From Candidatus Gastranaerophilales bacterium (GTDB lineage: Bacteria; Cyanobacteriota; Vampirovibrionia; Gastranaerophilales; Gastranaerophilaceae): DNA of 64,000 nucleotides. A model generated the notes under the pieces. The model was not told the origin of the DNA. It saw nothing but the letters and a program-made list of their open reading frames with translations, and did not search any database. Location of the stretch: NCBI GenBank assembly GCA_944325875.1, contig CALVBU010000004.1, positions 62,001 through 126,000 on the forward strand, given 5' to 3'. This document shows positions 1 through 7,922 of this stretch, in pieces (positions within the stretch are counted from its first letter, which is position 1; every line of letters begins with the position of its first letter). A program made the position numbers and the translations under genes.

Positions 1-83
1 TAGAATTTTATAACAGACCGGTTGGAAATCCTCCTGAAGTTGATGATATAATCAGTGAAATTAAAAAATTAATAAAGGAATAA
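1..83 (+). CDS. C-terminus of 2-oxoacid:ferredoxin oxidoreductase alpha subunit (partial)
   Basis: The window opens inside a plus-strand frame that reads 26 codons from base 3 and stops with TAA at 81-83. The visible tail includes RPVGNPPEVDDII. Only one base separates this stop from the ATG of the beta subunit, and the gamma subunit follows, so this is most likely the end of the alpha subunit of the same pyruvate/2-ketoisovalerate-type oxidoreductase. The identity rests on gene order; too little sequence is visible for a domain call. Confidence 0.6.
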   Translation, partial: EFYNRPVGNPPEVDDIISEIKKLIKE

Positions 84-84
84 A

Positions 85-849
85 ATGACAACACTTACAC
101 AGACTTTTAAAATAGCAGATTCATTAAGAGAAGGTACAAAATATTCATTTTGTCCCGGATGCGATCATGGCGTAGCCATAAGACTTATTGCCGAATGTTT
201 AGATGAATATAATTTAAAAGAAAAAGCAATACTTACAGCATCAATTGGTTGTTCAGTTACTGCTTATGATTTTTTAGATGTTGATTCAATTGAAGCACCT
301 CATGGTAGAGCTTTAGCTGAGGCTACCGGAGTAAAAAGAGCTCGTCCTGATAAATTTGTATTTACATATCAAGGTGATGGTGATTTTGCTTCAATTGGTC
401 TTGCTGAAAGCTTACATGCGGCATTAAGGGGTGAAAACCTTACTGCTATATGTATTAATAATACAACTTACGGTATGACAGGAGGACAGTTAGGCCCTAC
501 AACTCTATTAGGTCAAGTAACTACTACTTCTCCAACCGGAAGAAATTTAGAATATTACGGATATCCGATTAAGATTGCAGAACACGTTGCACTTTGTGAT
601 GGGACTGCATACTCAGCTAGGGTATCTCTTGATACAGTACCAAATATTCGTAAAGCTAAACAAGCGATCAAAAAAGCTTTTGAAGCTCAATTAAATGGAT
701 TGGGTTTTGGATTTGTTGAAATTCTTTCGACTTGTCCTACCAACTGGAAAATGACACCGCAACAAGCTCATGTTAGAGTAAGAGAACAGATGATGGAAGT
801 TTTTAAACCTGGTGTCTATAAAGATATAACAGAACATAAAGAGAATTAA
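85..849 (+). CDS. 2-oxoacid:ferredoxin oxidoreductase, beta (TPP-binding) subunit
   Basis: This 254-aa protein is the thiamine-diphosphate subunit of an enzyme that oxidatively decarboxylates a 2-oxoacid to an acyl-CoA and reduces ferredoxin. The TPP-domain signatures are visible: FCPGCDHG near residue 22, GDGDFASIGLAES near residues 105-117 (Mg-TPP binding), and INNTTYGMTGGQ, where the family has its NxxYGMTGGQ motif. It begins one base after the presumed alpha subunit and is followed by the gamma subunit. The short beta subunit without its own [4Fe-4S] cluster motif resembles the 2-ketoisovalerate/2-oxoglutarate (Vor/Kor) branch, but the substrate (pyruvate, branched-chain acid or 2-oxoglutarate) cannot be settled by reading. 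Confidence 0.9.
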   Translation: MTTLTQTFKIADSLREGTKYSFCPGCDHGVAIRLIAECLDEYNLKEKAILTASIGCSVTAYDFLDVDSIEAPHGRALAEATGVKRARPDKFVFTYQGDGDFASIGLAESLHAALRGENLTAICINNTTYGMTGGQLGPTTLLGQVTTTSPTGRNLEYYGYPIKIAEHVALCDGTAYSARVSLDTVPNIRKAKQAIKKAFEAQLNGLGFGFVEILSTCPTNWKMTPQQAHVRVREQMMEVFKPGVYKDITEHKEN

Positions 850-860
850 GGAAATAGGTG

Positions 861-1409
861 ATGGAAAAGAATTTTGTAATTGCCGGTTTTGGCGGACAAG
901 GCGTTTTGCTAGCAGGAGAAGTCCTTGCAAATGCATTTATGATTGATGGACAACAAGTTACTTGGTATCCTTGTTATGGTGCGGAGATGCGTGGCGGAAC
1001 CGTAAATTGTGAAATAGTTATGAATACTGAAGAAGAAGTTAGTGCTGTAAATAAAAAAGAAGCTGATTTTGTTATTGCATTAAATCAGGCATCTGTTGAA
1101 AGATTCGTTTCCAAAATTAAAAAAGGCGGTTGGATGATTGCTAATTCTTCTTTGGCAAAAGAAATTAAAACAAGAACTGACATAAATTATCTTTTTGCCC
1201 CAATTACAAAATTGGCAGAAAATGTTGGTAATATTAAAATGACTAATATATTAGCATTAGGTATTCTTGCAAAGGTTAGTAAGCTTGTTTCAGTTGAAAC
1301 TCTTTCTGAAGCCCTAGACAATGTAATTCCAGCTCATAGAAAGAATTTATTGCCGCTTAACTTAAAGGCATTAAAAATAGGCTATGAGTATGATTTATTG
1401 CCTGTATAA
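861..1409 (+). CDS. 2-oxoacid:ferredoxin oxidoreductase, gamma subunit
   Basis: This 182-aa protein carries the pyruvate/ketoisovalerate oxidoreductase catalytic domain found in gamma subunits: FGGQGVLLAGEVLANA near the N-terminus and YPCYGAEMRGGTVNCEIVM around residues 40-60. It completes the alpha-beta-gamma set. A GTG at 858 is in frame, but the Shine-Dalgarno AAGGAAA (848-854) leaves six bases before the ATG at 861 and only three before the GTG, so 861 is preferred. No delta (ferredoxin-like) subunit follows; it may lie upstream of the window. Confidence 0.9.
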   Translation: MEKNFVIAGFGGQGVLLAGEVLANAFMIDGQQVTWYPCYGAEMRGGTVNCEIVMNTEEEVSAVNKKEADFVIALNQASVERFVSKIKKGGWMIANSSLAKEIKTRTDINYLFAPITKLAENVGNIKMTNILALGILAKVSKLVSVETLSEALDNVIPAHRKNLLPLNLKALKIGYEYDLLPV

Positions 1410-1460
1410 TTCAAAATCACCTAAAGAAATGATTTAAAAGTTTGGATTTATGATTATTCT

Positions 1461-1466
1461 TATAAT
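1461..1466 (+). promoter_or_regulatory. Possible -10 element upstream of the 78-aa gene
   Basis: A perfect TATAAT lies in the 173-bp gap after the gamma subunit, with no good -35. If used, it would give an untranslated leader of about 110 bases before the GTG at 1583. The leader has runs such as AAAGAGTA and TACTTTT that could form a weak hairpin. Nothing else recognisable is seen in the gap. Confidence 0.35.
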
Positions 1467-1582
1467 GTAAAACGGATTGAGCGTTAAAAGAGTAGTTTTT
1501 TACTTTTAAAGTTACTTGAGTTAAAAGCTTATTTCCGCAAAAGGATTTATTAACCGAATATATTTAAAGAGGTTTTTTTAAC

Positions 1583-1819
1583 GTGAAGAAAGAACTAATC
1601 AAATCAATAAAAGAGAAAGAAGAACAACTTTTAAAATTAAAAGAACACGTTGATAAAAGTGTTATCTGCTCCGAACTTTATAATAAGGTGGTTTTAGAAA
1701 AAGCTATATTAAAAAAACAATTAGATGATTTAGAAAGAAATAAATTTGCTGACAAGGTCCGCTATTTATTCCCTCGTAAAAAGACGCGTATATGCGATTA
1801 TTTTAAAAGCAAATCATAA
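1583..1819 (+). CDS. Small charged coiled-coil protein, function unknown
   Basis: This 78-aa protein starts at a GTG preceded by AAAGAGG (1566-1572) at a ten-base spacing. Residues 1-50 are Lys/Glu/Leu-rich with a heptad-like pattern (KSIKEKEEQLLKLKEHVDKS), suggesting one long coiled coil; the C-terminus is basic (FPRKKTRICDYFKSKS). There is no signal peptide or membrane segment. I do not recognise the family. It stands alone between the oxidoreductase genes and ppdK. Its reality rests on the ribosome binding site and the ordered composition. Confidence 0.6.
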   Translation: MKKELIKSIKEKEEQLLKLKEHVDKSVICSELYNKVVLEKAILKKQLDDLERNKFADKVRYLFPRKKTRICDYFKSKS

Positions 1820-1861
1820 TTATAGGTAGTTTTATCCATATTTTTGATATTATTCTACTCC

Positions 1862-1890
1862 TTGGTAAAAAAACATGTTCATGTTACAAT
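1862..1890 (+). promoter_or_regulatory. Promoter of ppdK
   Basis: The -35 is TTGGTA (1862-1867), the spacer is 17 bases, and the -10 is TACAAT (1885-1890), preceded by TGT so that it is an extended -10. The leader would be about 50 bases. ppdK has a strong ribosome site, AAAAGGAGAAAG, before its ATG at 1948. Confidence 0.6.
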
Positions 1891-1947
1891 CTCCTTATAG
1901 ATGAATGATTATTTATTTAATTCTGTAAGAAAAGGAGAAAGAAAACT

Positions 1948-4596
1948 ATGACAGAAAAACGCGTTTGGTTGTTCAGAGAAGGTAACGCCGATATGCGCAA
2001 TTTATTGGGCGGAAAAGGTGCAAACCTTGCTGAAATGACCAATTTAGGACTTCCGGTACCTCCGGGATTAACTATCACTACTGAAACATGTATGGATTAC
2101 ATTAATAACGGCAATAAAATGCCAGAAGGCTTAATGGATGAAGTAAAAGCCGCATTAAAAGAAGTAGAACAACAAAAAGGTCAAAAATTTGGGGATTCTG
2201 AAAATCCTCTATTAGTTTCAGTTCGTTCTGGAGCAAGAGTTTCAATGCCCGGTATGATGGAAACAATCCTCAACTTAGGTTTGAATGACCAGACAGTTGA
2301 AGCTATGATTAAATTAACAAACAATCCTAGATTCTGTTATGATTCTTACAGACGTTTCCTTACTATGTTTGGTTCTGTAGCTTGGGAAATGGATAGACAA
2401 AAATATTTTGAATCTGAATTAGAAAAAGTAAAAGAAAAAGAAGGCGTAAAACAAGATACTGAAATTTCAGCAGAAGGTTTGAAATCTTTAATTCCAGTAT
2501 ATAAGAGAGTGATTAAAGAAGTTACAGGTAAAGAATTCCCTCAAGATCCTTATGTACAATTACAAGAAGCTATTGAAGCTGTATTCCGCTCTTGGAACAT
2601 TCCTCGTGCTGTAGCTTACAGAAATATGAATAAAATTGACCACAACTTCGGTACAGCAGTAAACGTTCAATCAATGGTGTTCGGTAATATGGGTGATGAC
2701 TGTGCTACCGGTGTATCATTCACTCGTAACCCTGCAACTGGTGAAAATAAATTCTATGGTGAATATTTGACAAATGCTCAAGGTGAAGACGTTGTAGCAG
2801 GTATCAGAACTCCAAAACCTATTGCAGAACTTGAACATGAAATGCCTGAATTGTACAAACAATACGTGGATATTGCTAAAAAACTTGAACTTGGTTATAA
2901 AGACGTTCAAGATATGGAATTCACAATTGAAAAAGGTAAATTATATATTCTTCAAACTCGTAACGGTAAAAGAACTGCAGCTGCTGCTGTAAAAATTGCT
3001 GTTGATATGTGTGAAGAAGGTATTATTACAAAAGAAAGAGCTATTCAATTAGTTGATCCATACACAGTAAACCAAATTTTATTACCTTGTTTCGATGCAA
3101 AAGCAATGCAAGAAGCACATAAAATTTGTCAGGGTGTAAATGCATCTCCTGGTGCTGCTGTTGGTAAAATCGTATTTGATACTGAAGAAGCTGCAAAACG
3201 TGGTGAAGCAGGTGAAAAAGTTATTCTTGTTCGTGTAGAAACTTGTCCTGATGATATCCACGGTATGGCAGTATCTCAAGGTGTTCTTACTCTTCGTGGC
3301 GGTGCTACATCTCACGCAGCTGTTGTTGCTAAAGGTATGGGAAAACCTTGCGTTTCTGGTTGTGAAGATTTGAAAATTGATCTAGCAAACGAAACATTGA
3401 CTGGTTGTGACGGCAAAGTTTACCATAAAGATGAAATCATTTCACTTGACGGTGGAAAAGGTATCGTTATGGAAGGTGCTGTTAAACTTGTTGAAGCAAG
3501 AATTGATGACAATTGGAATAAATTCTTTACTTGGGTAAATGAAATTAAACAATTGAAAGTTGAAGCTAACGCTGATACACCTAAAGATATTGAAAACGCA
3601 TTAAAATTCGGTGCCGAAGGTGTTGGTCTTTGCAGAACGGAACACATGTTCATGGATCCTGACAGACTTCCTTGGGTTCAAAAAATGATTATTGCTGGTA
3701 CTCCTGAAGCTAGAAAAGAAGCTTTAGACAAACTTCTTCCTATGCAATATTCAGACTTCTATGCAATGTTCAAAGCTATTGGTGAAAAACCTATGACAGT
3801 AAGACTTCTTGATCCACCTCTTCATGAATTCTTACCTTCTAAAGAAGATTTAATTGCAGAAGTTGCAACATTGAAAGCTTTGGGTAAAGATGCTAAAGAA
3901 AAAGAAGAATTACTTCACGTTGTAGAAAGTCTTTCTGAATCTAACCCTATGATGGGCTTAAGAGGATGTCGTTTAGGTTTAACTTATCCTGAAATTAATG
4001 AAATGCAAGTAAGAGCTATCTTTGAAGCTGCTTGCGATGCTAAAAAAGAAGGTATCAACGTTAAACCTTGGGTAATGATTCCTTTGGTAGGTCATGTTAA
4101 CGAATTAAAAGTTGCTAAAGAAATTTTAGTTCGTGTAGCAAAAGACGTTATGGCTGAAAAAGGAGTTGAAGTTGAGTACAAATTTGGTACTATGATTGAA
4201 ATTCCTCGTGCAGCTTTAACTGCTGATGAAATTGCTGAATACGCTGAATTCTTCTCATTTGGTACAAATGACTTGACTCAGATGACATTCGGTTATTCAA
4301 GAGATGATGCTGAAGGTAAATTCTTGAACAGATATGTTGAACAAAAAATCTTGCCTTCTAACCCATTTGAAACATTAGATACAAAAGGCGTTGGACAATT
4401 GGTAGAAATGTCAATGGAAAAAGGTAAGAAAGTAAATCCTTCACTAGTTGGCGGTGTTTGTGGTGAACACGGTGGTGATCCTGATTCAGTTAAGTTCTGT
4501 CACAGAATAGGACTTGATTATGTTTCTTGTTCTCCATTCAGAATTCCACAAGCAAGACTTGCTGCAGCTCAAGCTGTTGTTGAAGCTAAAAAATAA
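1948..4596 (+). CDS. ppdK: Pyruvate, phosphate dikinase
   Basis: At 882 aa this is full length for PPDK, which interconverts pyruvate + ATP + Pi and phosphoenolpyruvate + AMP + PPi. The N-terminal nucleotide-binding domain begins LGGKGANLAEMTNLGLPVPPG. The central phosphohistidine domain has GGATSHAAVVAKGMGKP with the catalytic His near residue 457. The C-terminal TIM barrel ends in GGVCGEHGGDPDSV, with the Cys and His typical of the PEP/pyruvate site. It is one of the most clearly T-ending, translation-biased genes here, suggesting high expression. With the neighbouring oxoacid oxidoreductase it suits PPi-linked glycolysis or gluconeogenesis in an anaerobe. It is monocistronic, with its own promoter and terminator. 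Confidence 0.98.
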   Translation: MTEKRVWLFREGNADMRNLLGGKGANLAEMTNLGLPVPPGLTITTETCMDYINNGNKMPEGLMDEVKAALKEVEQQKGQKFGDSENPLLVSVRSGARVSMPGMMETILNLGLNDQTVEAMIKLTNNPRFCYDSYRRFLTMFGSVAWEMDRQKYFESELEKVKEKEGVKQDTEISAEGLKSLIPVYKRVIKEVTGKEFPQDPYVQLQEAIEAVFRSWNIPRAVAYRNMNKIDHNFGTAVNVQSMVFGNMGDDCATGVSFTRNPATGENKFYGEYLTNAQGEDVVAGIRTPKPIAELEHEMPELYKQYVDIAKKLELGYKDVQDMEFTIEKGKLYILQTRNGKRTAAAAVKIAVDMCEEGIITKERAIQLVDPYTVNQILLPCFDAKAMQEAHKICQGVNASPGAAVGKIVFDTEEAAKRGEAGEKVILVRVETCPDDIHGMAVSQGVLTLRGGATSHAAVVAKGMGKPCVSGCEDLKIDLANETLTGCDGKVYHKDEIISLDGGKGIVMEGAVKLVEARIDDNWNKFFTWVNEIKQLKVEANADTPKDIENALKFGAEGVGLCRTEHMFMDPDRLPWVQKMIIAGTPEARKEALDKLLPMQYSDFYAMFKAIGEKPMTVRLLDPPLHEFLPSKEDLIAEVATLKALGKDAKEKEELLHVVESLSESNPMMGLRGCRLGLTYPEINEMQVRAIFEAACDAKKEGINVKPWVMIPLVGHVNELKVAKEILVRVAKDVMAEKGVEVEYKFGTMIEIPRAALTADEIAEYAEFFSFGTNDLTQMTFGYSRDDAEGKFLNRYVEQKILPSNPFETLDTKGVGQLVEMSMEKGKKVNPSLVGGVCGEHGGDPDSVKFCHRIGLDYVSCSPFRIPQARLAAAQAVVEAKK

Positions 4597-4611
4597 TAAG
4601 TAAAAACTTAT

Positions 4612-4647
4612 AAAAAAGCTCCTTAAGAAATTAAGGAGCTTTTTTTA
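4612..4647 (+). terminator. Intrinsic terminator after ppdK, probably bidirectional
   Basis: GCTCCTTAA (4618-4626) and TTAAGGAGC (4631-4639) form a perfect stem with a GAAA loop, flanked by A and T runs. It sits between converging genes and could stop transcription from both sides. Confidence 0.9.
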
Positions 4648-4648
4648 T

Positions 4649-4843
4649 TTATTTACATCTGCAACTTGGACTTCTTGTTCCGTCATTGCATATATAATAT
4701 CCTTGTGCTCCACAATGAGATACTCCTTTGTGGTGTGAACAGCAACCAGATTTAGCTAAGCACTGAGTATTTTGTCCTGTTGCATAGTATCCGAAAGTTA
4801 GTAAAAATCCAAATATAGTTAATATTAGATAAAATTTTTTCAT
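4649..4843 (-). CDS. Small secreted cysteine-rich peptide
   Basis: This is a 64-aa precursor. Residues 1-23 form a Sec signal peptide (MKKFYLILTIFGFLLTFGYYATG). The mature part of about 40 residues holds seven cysteines, including GCCSHHKGVSHC, YICNDGTRSPSC and a final CRC, which implies a disulfide-stabilised or metal-binding fold. The CCSxHxGVxxC...CNDGxxSPxC arrangement recurs in small secreted bacterial proteins of unknown role; I cannot assign a function. A ribosome site AAGGAAC lies six bases before the ATG, 23 bases after the stop of the upstream 473-aa gene, so the two are probably co-transcribed. Confidence 0.75.
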   Translation of the reverse strand: MKKFYLILTIFGFLLTFGYYATGQNTQCLAKSGCCSHHKGVSHCGAQGYYICNDGTRSPSCRCK

Positions 4844-4866
4844 TATTGTTCCTTATATTTTGGGAT

Positions 4867-6288
4867 TTATGGTTTGAAAGGTTTTAGTAAATCTGCTAAA
4901 TCGATATATTCATTTTCAGCAGCAGTTTTAACTTGTTCCATTTTGTTTTGATTTTCTTTAGATACATAGCCGCTGTTTATATAATACATTGGTTTTTTTG
5001 TTTGTATAGGAGGAACACATTCACCTATTGTGTTTGTATGGCGTGAATTGAATTTAACTGTTGGTTGTTGATAATCATTATAAAGATTATTTCCATAATG
5101 TGGATTTTGCATTTCTCCTTCATAGTAGTAGTTATAGGATGAACCATCTCTATAATACTTGTTTTTACTATCTGCATAATATTGTTTGTTAATTATTTTT
5201 CCATCTTTATCTTTTGAATGAATTTGTTGGTAGCCGCCTTTTTGCATATAGATGTATGGCTCGTCTTGTCCCACTTGTTTTAAGAAGATGATATCTTCTT
5301 TTCCATTATGAATCCATTCCTTATGAAGACTTCCGTGATCGTATGTTGTTATAACAGGTTTTCTTTTACCAATGCCATTTTCTGGTAGGAAATAATATCG
5401 TTTGACAGCTCCGTTTGGTTGAACTTTTTCTACAATTTTTAACTCTTCAACATTAATTCCGTTTAAGACTTTTCCGACATTAATACGCGGTCTTTTTTGA
5501 GCAAGTTCTTTTGCAGCTTTTTCTTCTGCAAGTTTTGCTTCTTCTTTTGCTAATGCTTCAGCTTTTATTGCATTTTCTTTGGCATCAATTGCTCTTGAAT
5601 AATTAGTACCTTGATCTGTAAAATGACCGTGGTTTGAATGGTCTGAACCAAAATATTTTGCGTCACGCGGTTTTCTTGATAATGTATGCTTATAATTTAA
5701 ATGGTTAATTGGTTCTTCATACATTGTATTAAATGCTGAGGTTAGAGGAAATTCGTCATAGGCCTTGTCTTGAGTCGCTTTTACTTCATAACCGTTATTA
5801 CTTGTATAGTGCAAATCTTTATGTTCAAGCTGTCCTGCGGCATTGTATTCTTTTACCATAGTCTCTTTGTGTCCTGTCATTGACATTGTATCGCGATAAT
5901 CTTTTTCTATGGTAATCTGTTTTCCGCCTAAAATTCCATCTGACTTTTTAGTTATGGTTTTTGTTCTATCTATTTCATCTCCGCCAAGACCGAAATGATA
6001 TTTGTCATTAGGCCATCTTGTCCATACATTTGTTCTTGTTGATTTGCTACCATTGTCTAGGATTTCAGTTTCAATTTTTACAAGTTTATATATGTCATCA
6101 CCGTGTTTTGTTTTGGTAAGAAATTCCCTTTGCATTGTTTCAATGCCGGTTATAGAATCCTTATAAAATGTTGTACTTGGTGCTGGTTTTGTCTCTGTTA
6201 ATGCTTTTGCAACATTGCTGCCTTTACGGCTAAAAATAGTTTTAACTCCGCCATAAATTTGCTTTAGGCCAACTGATAATGAACCCAT
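4867..6288 (-). CDS. Uncharacterised 473-aa protein, probably lineage-restricted
   Basis: No signal peptide or membrane segment is apparent. The first half has many short beta-type segments with alternating charged and aromatic residues (VKEYNAAGQLEHKDLHYTSN), loosely like RHS/MORN-type repeats; residues 235-265 are an Ala/Lys/Glu-rich helix; the second half is Tyr/Asn/Gly-rich (YYRDGSSYNYYYEGEM). The start is supported by AGGGG about seven bases upstream. It shares a transcript direction with the small Cys-rich gene. I do not recognise a family; an extracellular or cell-surface repeat protein would fit the composition, but no export signal supports that. Confidence 0.7.
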   Translation of the reverse strand: MGSLSVGLKQIYGGVKTIFSRKGSNVAKALTETKPAPSTTFYKDSITGIETMQREFLTKTKHGDDIYKLVKIETEILDNGSKSTRTNVWTRWPNDKYHFGLGGDEIDRTKTITKKSDGILGGKQITIEKDYRDTMSMTGHKETMVKEYNAAGQLEHKDLHYTSNNGYEVKATQDKAYDEFPLTSAFNTMYEEPINHLNYKHTLSRKPRDAKYFGSDHSNHGHFTDQGTNYSRAIDAKENAIKAEALAKEEAKLAEEKAAKELAQKRPRINVGKVLNGINVEELKIVEKVQPNGAVKRYYFLPENGIGKRKPVITTYDHGSLHKEWIHNGKEDIIFLKQVGQDEPYIYMQKGGYQQIHSKDKDGKIINKQYYADSKNKYYRDGSSYNYYYEGEMQNPHYGNNLYNDYQQPTVKFNSRHTNTIGECVPPIQTKKPMYYINSGYVSKENQNKMEQVKTAAENEYIDLADLLKPFKP

Positions 6289-6377
6289 ATTTTTCCCCTA
6301 TTATTTTATGTAACTTATACATATAAAGTATAAGGGCATAGAATTTTTGCTATTTATTTTGAATTATTGAAGAATTA

Positions 6378-7025
6378 TTAACTCAAGTATATTTTAGCTA
6401 AGTCAATATCGTTTTGAGTAGTAATTTTAATGTTTTTATAGCTGCCATCAATTATATAGACGTCATGCCCTAATTCTTCTACCATTCCTGCATCATCTGT
6501 AAAGTTTTTACCTTCAAATTTTTGATGTGCTTTTAAAATTAAATCGTATGCAAATGCTTGTGGAGTTTGTGTATTATATAGCTTTGAACGGTCAATAGTT
6601 CTGACAATTTTACCGTGTTCTACTTCTTTAATCGTATCTATGGTTTTTGTCATTACAGAGATTGCTTTTACTTCTTTTACCATTTCCACACAAATATTGA
6701 TTAATTCTGTAGTAATAATCGGTCTTGCGCCGTCATGAATTACTACGTAGTCACAGGTATCAGCTTTTAGGCCGTTGTAGACACTTGCTTGTCTGGTTTG
6801 TCCGCCTTCTATAATTTTTATTTTTTCATAATCTTTAAACAGCTCTTTTAATTCATCCATTATAGATAAATTTGCACAGATAATTATTTCATCAACATTT
6901 GCATATCTGAATGCATCTACTGTATATTTTATAACTTCTTTTCCGTTAATTTTTTCAAGAAGTTTATTTTTATTCCCAAATCTTGATGAAGTTCCGCCGG
7001 CTGTGATTATAACATTAGTTTTCAT
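6378..7025 (-). CDS. ispD: 2-C-methyl-D-erythritol 4-phosphate cytidylyltransferase
   Basis: IspD couples MEP with CTP to give CDP-methylerythritol in the MEP route to isoprenoids. At 215 aa it has the expected length. Motifs in order: TAGGTSSRFGNKNK near the N-terminus (CTP binding), GGQTRQASVYNGL around residues 75-87, VVIHDGARP, TQTPQAF, FTDDAGMVEELG and KITTQNDIDLAK at the end. The ATG overlaps the thiL stop by four bases and follows AAGGAG inside thiL, so it is translated with thiL as the last gene of a three-gene minus operon. Confidence 0.95.
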   Translation of the reverse strand: MKTNVIITAGGTSSRFGNKNKLLEKINGKEVIKYTVDAFRYANVDEIIICANLSIMDELKELFKDYEKIKIIEGGQTRQASVYNGLKADTCDYVVIHDGARPIITTELINICVEMVKEVKAISVMTKTIDTIKEVEHGKIVRTIDRSKLYNTQTPQAFAYDLILKAHQKFEGKNFTDDAGMVEELGHDVYIIDGSYKNIKITTQNDIDLAKIYLS

Positions 7026-7918
7026 TTTTTCTCCTTGAAATGGTTAAATAAATTATTTTCTATTTCGTCTGTAGTGTAAGTTTTAGAACCTATTTTGACT
7101 CCTGAACCTTCTTTTACTTCTCCGATTACCGTGTAATTTTTAGGATCTGTAACCGTTGCTATTAGCTGGTAATCTTCTCCTCCATATAAAATTAGGCTTT
7201 TGTAATTGTCAAATTTTTCAAGCTCTTTATCATAAGGAATTTTGTCAAAGTCAATTTCTAACAAGACTCCGCTTTCTTTTGATATTTGAGAAAGTGCGTC
7301 CATAAGTCCGTCTGATGTATCCATCATAGCATAATCTTCTTTGATTGTGGAGGCAATTTCTTTTGAAAATTCTTTTTGAGCTTTAGGCATTAGATGCGAT
7401 TCTATTAATTTGCTTTTACGATTGCCTGCTAAAAGTTCTTCCAATCCTCCCGCACTTGAGCCGTGAGGACCTGAGATTATAATTTTTTGTCCGATTTTAG
7501 CATTTTTGCGTGAGGAAATTTTTCTATTCTTTGTAGAGCCTATTGCAGTAATTGAGATACAAATTTTTTCGCTTCCTGTAATGTCTCCGCCGACTATTTC
7601 TACATCTTTATCACAAGCTTCTTTTAGGCCTTTATAAAATTCTTCCACAAATTCAACATCTGTATCTTTGGGAAGAGAAAGTCCGACTGTTAAATATTTT
7701 GGTTCAGCTCCGCTTGCACATATATCAGAAATATTTACCATTGCAGATTTGTAGCCTATTTGGAAAGGGGTTGCAAAATCTTTTTTGAAATGAATGTCTT
7801 CAATTAAATTATCTTGACTAATTACTATTCCAAGTTCTTCTATATATGCACAATCATCCCCGATATATTTTGAATTCAGGATTTTTTTTATTGCAAGTAT
7901 AAAATCTTTTTCTTTCAT
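7022..7918 (-). CDS. thiL: Thiamine-monophosphate kinase
   Basis: ThiL phosphorylates thiamine monophosphate to the diphosphate cofactor, needed for example by the oxoacid oxidoreductase encoded upstream. The 298-aa product shows the AIR-synthase-related fold: GDDCAYIEELG and QDNLIEDIHF for Mg/ATP binding, the GGDITGSEKI strand, MDTSDGLMDAL and YGGEDYQLIATV. The last is the signature segment before the substrate site. It lies four bases after the stop of the signalling gene on its 5' side, with no clear ribosome site, so translation is likely coupled. Confidence 0.95.
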   Translation of the reverse strand: MKEKDFILAIKKILNSKYIGDDCAYIEELGIVISQDNLIEDIHFKKDFATPFQIGYKSAMVNISDICASGAEPKYLTVGLSLPKDTDVEFVEEFYKGLKEACDKDVEIVGGDITGSEKICISITAIGSTKNRKISSRKNAKIGQKIIISGPHGSSAGGLEELLAGNRKSKLIESHLMPKAQKEFSKEIASTIKEDYAMMDTSDGLMDALSQISKESGVLLEIDFDKIPYDKELEKFDNYKSLILYGGEDYQLIATVTDPKNYTVIGEVKEGSGVKIGSKTYTTDEIENNLFNHFKEKK

Positions 7919-7922
7919 TATT

